This document shows positions 15,407 to 27,400 of a stretch of 30,372 nucleotides of DNA, in pieces (the stretch's first letter is position 1; each line of letters starts with the position of its first letter). The notes below the pieces were generated by a model, which ran no database searches, was not told where the DNA came from, and saw only the letters and a program-made list of their open reading frames with translations. Location: IMG/VR virus record IMGVR_UViG_3300032285_000795, positions 1 to 30,372 of that record; one strand, 5' to 3'. This DNA comes from a virus. Both the position numbers and the translations under genes were made by a program.

Positions 15407-18400
15407 ATGGCAGATCAAATTTTTCCTCAAAGCGGCGTTCCTATTAGAAGAACCGTTGACCTATTGCCTCAGGTATTTAAAACAGAAACCAATGACAAGT
15501 TCATGGCTGCTGTGGTTGATCCTTTAGTTCAACCTGGTGTATTACAAAAAACAACAGGCTATATAGGACGTCGTTGGGGTAAAACATACAAAGGTTCCGA
15601 TATCTATCTTGACGATGATACTACCTTAAGAAGTAGATATCAACTTGAGCCAGGGGTCGTAATTAACAATGAACAAGGCCAAGTTGAAAATTTTTACGAC
15701 TACATTGATTTTAAGAATCAACTGCAATTTTTTAACAATTATAACGAACGTGATGACAAGATAACAAGTCAAGAACATTATAGCTGGACTCCTCCTATTG
15801 AATGGGACAAGTTTGTAAACTTCCGTGAATACTACTGGGTTCCTAGCGGACCACCAAGTGTAAAAGTTTTAGGCCAAGGCAACGACATTGTTAGTACCTA
15901 TAAAGTAAGACAAGGAACTACATCTAGTTGGATTTTTTATCCTGATGGATTAACTAATAATCCTACAATTACTTTGTATAGAGGACAAACTTACAAATTT
16001 AATGTCAATAGTCCTAGAGAAGGTTTTTTTATAAGAACTGCTTATGATACCGGAAGTTTAAAGTATCGCCCAGAGCTTCCTTACATTCCAAATCAGTTAG
16101 CAGTCTATGACGGAAAACTATGGAGAGCAAAAAATTATGTATCAGCTAGTGTCAACGGAACAATCACAGAAGGACTAGATTGGGAAATAGTTGAAGAAAG
16201 CGTACAGACATCTAAATTTGATTACTCTGCCGGCATTACCAATAACGGTGCAATCAACGGAACAGTTACATTTGAAGTTCCTTACGATGCTCCTGATATA
16301 CTTTATTATCAAAGTGCAATTAATCCTGATAGGTTTGGAAGATTTTTAATTCAAGACATTGAAAATAACACCAGTATTAATATTGAGAAAGAAATTATAG
16401 GTAAAGAAACCTATACCAGTAGCAATGGTATTGAATTTGTTAACGGCCTAGTTGTTAGATTTGGTGGAACGGTTACTCCTACAAAATACTCTAAAGATAA
16501 CTGGCTAGTTGAAAAAGTTGGCCGCTCTATTGTTCTAATTAAATTCTCTTCGCTTGAAGTACCAATTATCACTAGTCAAATACCGGAAGTTATTTTTGAT
16601 AATACTGGTTTTGATACGGAACCCTTTGACGATGCCACATCGTATCCCGGTGAAAAAGATTACATTACTATTTGCCGAGCCAGTATTGATAGCAATCCTT
16701 GGTCTAGATATAACAGATGGTTTCACAGAGATACATTAGAAAAAGCACACCGACTTAACGGTACTGATTTTGCCGCCGGTGATAGTTTTAGAGCTAAACG
16801 CCCTATTATTGAATTCAGACCTAGTCTACAATTATTCAATCACGGCAGTGTTTCTAAAACACCAGTTGATTTTATTGATACATTTACTTCAGATGTATTT
16901 TCAACAATTGAAGGTAGTCAAGGTTATAGTGTTGACGGTGAATTTTTATACAACGGTGCAAGAATACTTGTCATCGCTGACACTGACCCGTTAGCAAATA
17001 ACAAAATATATCAGGTTAATTTTATTACCCACAACAATCGTCAACAGATAGCACTAAAATCTGTTGACGATACAGAACCTTTATTAGGTGAATGTGTGTT
17101 AGTACGATCAGGAAATGCCAATAAAGGACTGATGTATCATTTCAACGGAACAAATTGGGTAAGAAGTCAAGATAAAATCAAAACAAATCAAGTTCCTTTG
17201 TTTGATATATTTGATACCAACGGTATCAGTTTTAGCAACACTGATACCTACCCAGTTAGTACCTTTCTTGGAACCCCTATACTTGAATATAAAGTTGGAA
17301 ATAGTATTGCTGATAGTGAATTAGGTTTTAGTTTAGATTATTTAAACATTGATAATGTTGGAGATATACAATTTAAATTTAATCTTGATTCAGACGTCTT
17401 TACCTATTCATTAAATCAACAAACTATTACTGTTAATTTAAACACTGGATTTTATAGATTTAATCCGTTAGATGAATTTTATAACGGTTGGACCACAACA
17501 GATTCTGAATACCTACAACCAATATTAGATAGTAAAGTTATCACAGAGGTAACAAATTCTATAGAGTTATTAACACTAAATTGGGAAATGTTTGATGAAA
17601 AAAATTCTAAAATTTTATTTTTTCTAAACGGCATTCACTTCAAAGACAGCTATACCCGAGTTGATGGAACATTTACTTTTGCCAATAGTTTTTCAGTCAA
17701 CGATGTAATTTCGGTTAAAATTTTTACTGACCTTGATCCTGACCAAGGATACTATGCAATACCACATGGTCTTGAAAAGAATCCATTAAATGCAGAATTA
17801 AAAACATTTACATTAGGACAAGCAACAGATCATCTTAACCTAGCACTAGATGTAGACGATAGATTCTCTGGAATATTTCCAGGAACAAGCAATCTTAGAA
17901 ACATTGACGGATATCAAAATAAAGCCACAAGATTTTTAAAACACTCCGGGATAGCCTCACTAGCGATTGATGTGCTTTGTGACAAGAATACAAATCTTAT
18001 TAAAGCTCTAAGATACAATGCTAGATCATATTCAACATTTAAAAATGAGTTTATTACTAGAATAACAGAAACAATGCCCGAAGATAGCATTACAGATTTT
18101 GTTGATAATGTAATATCTAGTATGGGACTTGCTAAAGATACAGCAAATCCGTTTGCCGGCACAGACATGATTGGTAGCGGAGCTCACACAGATATAAACT
18201 ACACAGTCGAGGATGAAGGGATTAAAGTTTTTGCCCTAAGTCAAAAATTTAATCTAACCGATCTAAGTGACCGAGCAGTTTACGTTTACCTAAATGATCG
18301 ACAACTTGTACACGGAAGAGATTATACTTTTGATGACACATTTGGTTTTGTAAGATTAACAGTAACATTAAGAGAAGGCGATGTTATTAAAATAAAAGAA

Positions 18401-21400
18401 TATGTATCTACAGCTTTTAACTACATCCCCTATACTCCTACAAAATTAGGTTTGTATAAAAAGTATCTTCCTCACAAATTTTTAGATGACACATTTCAAA
18501 CTCCTAGAGATGTAATTCAAGGTCATGATGGTAGCATTATCTCTGCGTTTGACGATTACAGAGATGATGCAATTTTAGAATTAGAACTAAGAATTTATAA
18601 TAATATCAAACAACAATATGATGTCAATTTGTTTGACATAGATACAATTTTTGGCGGATATTACGGTAATGCTCTTTACACCAAAGAGGATCTAGATGCA
18701 ATTGTTTCTCCAGACTTCTTGCGCTGGGTATCAAATACAGATATTGATTATACCAATAACGATCTTTATTTTGATAGACAAAATAGTTTTACCTATACCT
18801 ACAGCAATATGACAGACCCCGACGGTCTAAAAAATCTTCCAGGATACTGGAGAGGAGTATTTCAATGGTTTTATGATACTACTAGACCTCACACCTGTCC
18901 TTGGGAAATGTTAGGATTTAGTGAAAAACCAACATGGTGGGAAAGTGAATATGGCCCTGCACCTTACACATCTGGAAATCTATTGCTATGGGAAGATATA
19001 AGTCAAGGTATTATTCGACAAGGCAGCCGAGCCGGGACATATGACCGATATGCTAGAAAATCTATTCTAAGTCATATTCCTGTTGACGGTGACGGTAAAC
19101 TGTTAAGTCCTTTAGATTCTGGGCTAGCTACAAATTACACACTAGTTAATAATAAAGGCGATTATAAATTAGGTGACCTTAGTCCTTCGGAATTTGCCTG
19201 GAGGAGTACATCTGAATGGCCGTACTCTGTTGTAATAGCATTATCTTTATTAAAGCCCTTTGAGTTTATTACTGACAACTTTGACAAATCCAGAATGACT
19301 ATTAATAAACTCGGACAAACTGTATTCAGTGAGACTGGAGTATTTGTTAAACTTTCAGATATGAAAGTTCCTACAGTTGGCAATTTCAATGTATCGGGAT
19401 TAATTTCGTTTATTACTAGTTACATTAGAAGTAAAAATTTAAATCCTGAGCAGTTAATAACTCGTATTAATAATTTAGATGTTAAGATATCATCTAGAAT
19501 TTCTGGATTCGTAGACCAGACTGAACAAAAATATCTGTTGGATAGTAAGAACCCAAGTTCTACTTCTAGCAGCATCTATGTTCCTAATGAAAATTACAAC
19601 ATTATTTTTAATGTTAGTTCACCAATTGCCAGTCTATCATATAGCGGTGTATTAATTGAAAAATTAGCAGAAGGATGGAAAGTTAAAGGCTATGACAATC
19701 AATTGTCATATTTTACCTATTTTAAAGCAGTGTCCAGCAGCACTGATCCGTTGACCAGTGTTGGCGGAGTCAGTGCAAAGTTTTATGACTGGGCTTCTGA
19801 CAAATTGTATTCTAATGGAGACATTGTTAGAGTACAAAATCTTTACTATCGAGCATTGAAATCTCATACCAGCGGAGTATCATTTGACAGATCTCTATGG
19901 AAAGCTCTACCTAAGTTGCCAGTTGTTGGCGGGATTGAAGCTTATTTTAGAAAAACATTCGACAAACTTAAAACTCAAAAAATGTACTACGGTACAGTTT
20001 TAAGAACTGTTCAGGACGTTGTTGATTTCCTATTAGGTTACGAAGCCCATTTAAAATTTATTGGATTTAATTTTGACCGTTATGATGCTGAAACACAAAC
20101 AGCATACAACTGGCAGACCAGCTGCAAAGAATTTTTATTCTGGACTAAACATAATTGGGCAGTTGGTAGTTTGCTAACACTAAGCCCTAGTGCCCAAGAA
20201 GTTGATGTGAATATACTAAGTGGTGTACCAGATAATTTATTTGATAGTTTCTATGATTATGAAATTTTTAAAAGCGATGGAACTGCCTTATTACCGATAT
20301 TTTTAAATGTTAAAAGAGACTTTCAAAAAGTAGCTGTTAGTACAGTTAATACTAATGAAGGGATTTATTTTTTAAAACTTAACTATGTGTTAAAAGAACA
20401 CGTAGTACTGTTTGATGATCGAACAGTTTTTAACGATGTTATCTATGATAAAACCACAGGTTATCGACAAGAACGTATCAAGAGTCGCGGATTCCGTACA
20501 GTTGACTGGGACGGAGATTATACCAGCCCAGGTTTCTTGTTTGACAATGTAAACATTCAACAGTGGAGTCCTTATACTGATTATCGACTAGGTGATATTG
20601 TATCTTATAAATCTTACAATTGGGTGAGCATAGAAAACCAACAGGGAACAGAAACTTTTAGCAATACTTACTGGTCAAAATTAGATACAAATCCTAAAAA
20701 AAGTTTAGTAGCAAATTTTGATTATAGAATTAATCAGTTTGAAGATTATTTTAACGTTGATGCAGACGGACTAGGATCTAGTCAACGTGATCTAAGCCGA
20801 CATGTTATTGGTTACCAAACTAGAGAATATCTGCAGGCCATGGCTGAAGATAATGTCAGCCAGTTTAGGATTTATCAAGGTTTTATTAGAGAAAAAGGTA
20901 CAGCTAATTCTATTACCAAAGTATTTGAAAAATTAAGTAGAACCGACACAGGGAGTATTGAACTTAACGAAGAATGGGCTTTCCGTGTTGGACAATTAGG
21001 CGGGACAGATCAGTTTGTTGAAACAGAATTTAGAATTTATAAAAACAATTTAAAATTAAACCCTCAACCAATTTTACTAGCACCTACAACCGAACCTACA
21101 GACGTACTAGATCTATATCTTCGTGTGCCAGTAAACGATTTTACAATTACTGCCAATCCATTTACTAAAGATATTAATCCTGTTAAAAAATATACACTAG
21201 CTCCTCGAGTTGCAGGCTATGTTAATATATTTGATGTCAATTATGTTCTTCCGACTAGAGATGATATACTGACTCTTGACAATACTGCGTTTGAAGAAAA
21301 CATGCATGTCTGGATTACATTTGATGAAAATTCTTGGACAGTTTTAAGATATAATGTATCTCCTTTATTAATTGTGACCAGCGTTGCTACAAACAAAACC

Positions 21401-24400
21401 AGAGTAGAGTTAGGGTTTAATAGAGATCACGGATTATCCGTAGGAGATATTTTTGGTATTAGAAATATAGAAAATATCACAGGCTTCCACAAAGTCACTG
21501 AAGTTCCTACTACTAGTTCTTTGGCCATACAGGTAGCAAAAGGACCATCAGATAATTCTTTTGATGCTAGTACTGTTGTAAATCTTGAATTGCTTCATGA
21601 AGCAAGATTTGAATCTTATCAATCTTTAGATCCTGATCAAATAGCGGCTCTTAATACTGGAGCTAAACTTTGGATTGATAATAACGGATTAGACAGATGG
21701 GAAGTGATCGAAAAAGAACAACAATTCATTGCAACCGATCTTTCAGAATACGGAATTTCTGCTCCTATCCGTAACGGTTCGGCCGTAGTTTATTCAGATG
21801 CTCTAGCACAGACAATTTCTTCAATGCCTGCTAGCAACATGGTTGTTGTATATGTAGAAAGAGAAGTTGGCCTTAAGCCTTTCCAAACATTGTTAAGATC
21901 TAACAATATTACATCGTCGGGCGTGTTCGGTGAAACCCTAGCAATTAGTCCGGACGGTAAGTGGCTAGCGGTAGGTTCTCCAAACGCTAGCAATGTTACT
22001 TCAGACTACAAAGGCATTTTCAATACCACATCCACATACACAAAAGGTGACATTGTATTGTATCAGGGTAGATTATGGAGAGCTACTTCTAATATTAATG
22101 GAGACGGCAGCACAATAAATCTAGTCACAACTGATTGGGAACCTGCGACAATTATCACAGCTAATGTCACTGGCACTGGAACCGGGTATACAAAACAAGG
22201 CGCAGTAACCATGTATGAATGGAGCGGACAAAATTGGATTGAACGATTTACCTTCATCAGTCCGCGACCTAACGGCAATGAAAACTTTGGAGAAAAAATT
22301 GTACTTGGCGTTGATGCTGGAAAATATTATATGGCAATATCTGCCCCAGGAGCCTTAGGTGGAACTGGAAAAGTATATCTTTATAAGTATGCTTCGGTAA
22401 CTCAAGACACTTCTCAGACTATTAGATTGTCTGTTACGGTCGGCCCTCCACAAAATTCTGACACAGGTTACAAGTATTATATTGACAATCAATATCATCC
22501 TAATTTAACATTTGAAGTTGGAAATACATATATCTTTGATCAAACTGATTTAAGTAATGTTTATTTTCCTAATCCTGTAGCAGGAACAGTTACTAACATA
22601 CACCCTATTAATATTAGTGCTGATGATATAAACGGTACATTAGCAGGCGGCACACTTTATACTACAGGAGTGACCTACTATCTAGATAATCGTCCAGTTA
22701 CTCAAACACAATACAGTTCTGGATTTGATATTGCAACAACTAGATATGTCAAGATGGTAATCACCGAATCAACAGCTAGTGTTTTTTATTATTTTGCTTC
22801 AACACTACCTTTGTCGATGGGTAATTCTATCATTAAGAAATATCCTACAATTGCTAAAGAATGGCAGTTTGAACAAAATCAAAATTACAAAGGAATTTAT
22901 GATAAAACAGGTTCAACATTTTATGAAGTTGGTGCCGTTGTTTGGTACGATAATGCATTGTGGCAATCATTAGAAGAACAATACGGAGACGGAAGTACAC
23001 TTAATCTAAATTCTAGCCAATGGCAAAAATTAGATCCTACAAGTACTCAAAGCTCGTTGCCTTCTAATCCTGCTACTGCCGATAATGATTCTACAGTTAT
23101 ATTATCTGAAGGTTTATTATCTTTTGGACAACTAGCAGAGTTAGTTAAGGAAGGCGACAGATTTGGTTCAACACTAGCCATGAATAGAGATGGATCAACA
23201 TTGGTTGTAGGGGCACCGTTAAGTGATGGACAGTATTTTGCCAACTATCAAGGAATCTGGAGCGGCTATCAAGAATATAACGAAGGATCAGTGGTCAAAT
23301 ATAATAACAATTATTACCGACTAACTGATCCCGGAACAGATTCTACTTACAAAAGTTATAACGAAATTCCATCGGCAGGAGCTCCGTGGACTTTATTATC
23401 AACACAGTCAATTGCAGCATCTGGTAAAATCTACATTTATCAAAAAAATCTCTACGGTCTCTATAGTCTAATGCAGACAATCAATGCCAACAGCTTGCCT
23501 GCTATCAGTGATATAGTTACAGATGAAAATATATTAACTGGGGATCTATTTGGATTTGCCATTGACATAGATAACGCAGGGACAACCCTAGTAGTTTCAA
23601 GTCCTAAAGCAGACATTACTCTTCAAGACCAAGGCGCAGTCTATGTATTTGTGTATGATACTGATTCTACAATTCCTAGTTTTAGATTAAAACAAAAATT
23701 ACAAAGTTTTGAAGATTTGTCAAATGAATATTTTGGATTTAGTTTATCAATTAGCGAAAGAACTGAACGTATCATTGTAGGTGCAAAAAACACTTCTTAT
23801 ATAGTTCCTACATTATTCCAGGGCACAAGTTTTAGTGGCGCTACATTCTCTGAAAATCTAGGATATCACGGTGATGTTTACGTATTTGAACTAAAAGATC
23901 AGATTTATGTACTTGCTGAAAAATTACAAACAAATTTTGTAGATAATGAAGCATTTGGTTATGCACTAGATGCCACAGCGTCTGTAATTGTAACAGGATC
24001 ACCAAATTACAAAATATCTGGAACAGCAGTTGGTCGGACCAGATTATTTAGAAAAGATCCTACTAAAAATAGTCTTACCACAATTAGTCAAGAAACTGAT
24101 CTAGTCAATATTGATTTAATAAAGAGTATTTCTTTATACGATGATGAAAATAATATCAGACTAGCTGATGTTGATATTATTGACACAAACAAGTTTAAGA
24201 TTCTTGGATCTGCCGAAGAAGAAATTAAATTTAAAACTCCTTACGATCCTGCAACCTATACTAATGGAACAGATCAAGTGGTTGTAGATGCAGACCAAGC
24301 ATGGTTTGAAAAAAATGTTGGCGCACTATGGTGGGATCTTAGCACAGTAAAATGGGCATTGCACGAACAAGGCGATGTTGCATACCGTTCTGGTATGTGG

Positions 24401-27400
24401 AATCAATTAGCAGCAGGAGCTTCTGTAGACATCTACGAATGGGTAGAAAGTTCTGTTACACCAACCGAGTGGAAAAAACTCGCAGATACAGTTGACGGTC
24501 TTGCTAATAATATTTCTGGTCAACCTGCTTACTCTAATACTGCTTATAGCATTAAAAAATTTACTAACGCAGCTACAGGTTTAGCCTACGGGACAAAGTA
24601 TTATTTCTGGGTAAAAAATAAAACAGTTATACCACAAGGTATTCCGGGAAGAAAAATTGCCGCGGCAAACGTAGCAGCTTCGATTATTAATCCAATTGGC
24701 GAAGGTATTCCTATTATTGCTATTATTGATAAAGATAAGTTTTTAGCTTATAATTTTAATTCTGTAATTAAAGGAAATTCAGCACTACTTAACATTGAAT
24801 ATTATAAATCAGAAAGAACGCCTAACAATATTCACACTGAATATCAATTATTAACTGAAGGACAATCGTCTAGTCTGCCTAGCGAAGCACTCGAGCAAAA
24901 ATGGATAGACAGTCTAGTAGGATTTAATAAATCAGGAAATCCAGTCCCAGATTCAACTCTTAGACCAAAACAAAAATACGGATTAGCCTTTAGACCGATA
25001 CAAACTATGTTTGTAGATCGTGCAACAGCTTTAAAAATTGTCATTGATAGAATTAATAATATTCTTGTAACCAAGCCATTTAGCGACTTAATTGATTTTG
25101 AATATTTAAACAAAGTAGATGCAATACCAAGCGCAACACTTAATCTCTATGACGTCACTGTAGATACTTATGAAGAATTAGCAGAGGTAGGAATTGTAAG
25201 GGTACGTCCTGCTATATTGTCGGCAAATGTTGTAGACGGTGAAATAGACACCATTGATGTTATTGATTCTGGTTTTGGTTACAGAACAGTTCCTCCAGTA
25301 GTAATCACAGGTGACGGTGTCGGCGCCAAAGCCGAAGCAGTTCTAGATAATCAAGGTCGAGTAGTTTCTGTTAGCTTGTTACAGAAGGGAAGAAAGTATA
25401 CAACAGCAGATGTGACTGTACGTAGTTTCTCTGCACTAGTACGTTCTGACTCTACATTTAAAAATTACTGGGCAATTTATTTCTGGGATACTGCAAGAGA
25501 AGGTTTCTTTAAGAGTAAAGTGCAGGCTTACAATACTCCTAACTATTGGAATTATGTAGATTGGTATGCTACCGGGTTTGATTCTACAACTAGGATTGTC
25601 AGAGAAATTTCTGATATTTTTCAAGAAATAAATTACACATTTGAGATAGGAGATGTAATTAGAGTTAAAGAATATGCCAACGGTGGTTGGGCATTAATTC
25701 AAAGAGTTGTAGACGGAACCGGAAGTATTTTATCTAACTATGAGATGATTGCTAGAAAAAACGGAACTATTGAAATAACTAAAGATTTGTATAACGTTCG
25801 AGTTTATGATTATGTTGCGACCTATGACGAAGAAGTTTACGATAATCAACCAACTAGCGAATTAAGAAATATTCTTAATGCAGTAAAGTATAATATCTTC
25901 ATCGACGATTTAAGTGCTGAATGGAATAAACTATTCTTTACCAGCATGAAATATATATTTTCCGAACAACTATATGTTGACTGGGCATTTAAGACCAGTT
26001 TCTTAAATGCTGTACACAATGTTGGCGATTTAGATCAACGTCCAAATTATAAAAATGACAACCTGCCTAGTTTCCAACAGTACCTAGAAGAAGTAAAACC
26101 TTTTAGAACCACAATTAGAGAATATACAAGTAGGTATACTGATATTGATCATCAAGGTGCCGCTATAACTGACTTTGATGTTCCTCCTAAGTATGATAAG
26201 CAAAATAAACAAGTGTTACCTGTGTTATCTAATTCTGAAGAATTAAACTACTATCCTTATAAATGGTGGAAAGATAATCACGGATATGAGATAGTAGATA
26301 TACAATTGTCAGATCGAGGAGGTGATTACAAAACTCCTCCTAAAGTTTATATTACAGGCGACGGCACAGGAGCAACAGCTCAGGCCTATATATCTAACGG
26401 TAAGTTATCCGGAATCAGAATGTTGACTACAGGTTCGGGTTATACCGTAGCTGCTGTTAGTCTAATTGGCGGAAACGGATCTTCAACAAAGATAGCAAAA
26501 GCTTCTCCAATATTAGGTAGCGGCCAAGTTAGAAGTTTTAATCTAGCATTGAAGTTTGATAGAATAACCAAAGATGGATCATATTCAACTTATCAATACG
26601 AGCAAACATTTACAGCTGACGGATTCACAGCAGTATTTGATTTAAATTATCCACCTACACGAGACAAAACTAAAATATCCGTAATCATTAACAGTGAAAT
26701 AATATTAGATAGCGATTATTCTTTGACATTTTATACTTTAGAATCTGATACTTATGATATACTAAGAGGAAAATTAAAATTAAGTTCACTGCCGTCGGCT
26801 GGTGATGTTATTACAATCACCTACGAAAAAGATGATGCTATTTTAGATTCTGTTGATAGAATTAACAAATATTATAGTCCAACCGCAGGCATGATAGGTA
26901 AAGAAGTAAATCAGCTAATGACTGGAATTGACTTTGGTGGCGTGCAAATTCAAGGTACAACATTTGATGTGTCTGGCGGTTGGGATGCTCTTCCTTGGTT
27001 TACTGATACTTGGGACAGTGTAGAATCTAATAATGATTTCCACTATATCTCAGACGGTAGCACAACTTATGTGACTCTTCCTGAAGCCCCTGCATTAGGT
27101 CAAAGAATTTCTATATATCTAAAGCGTGTGGGTGACGGCGTTCCTCGTAGCATTGATACATTAGATTCTGCAGGTGCCCCAAGAGTCGTATTTGATCCAG
27201 GCATCCCAATTCCAGAGACAATCCGTATAGACGATCCTAGTTTTGTTGTATATCCTGACGGTACTAACAATTGGGATTCTACAATTATTACAAATCCGTA
27301 TGCCCAGATGCCTACATTTATAGGCAATGGCATAAACAAAATTGTTGAGATAGGACAATATATCACAGTCAATCCCGGAGATACATTAATATTTAGACCA

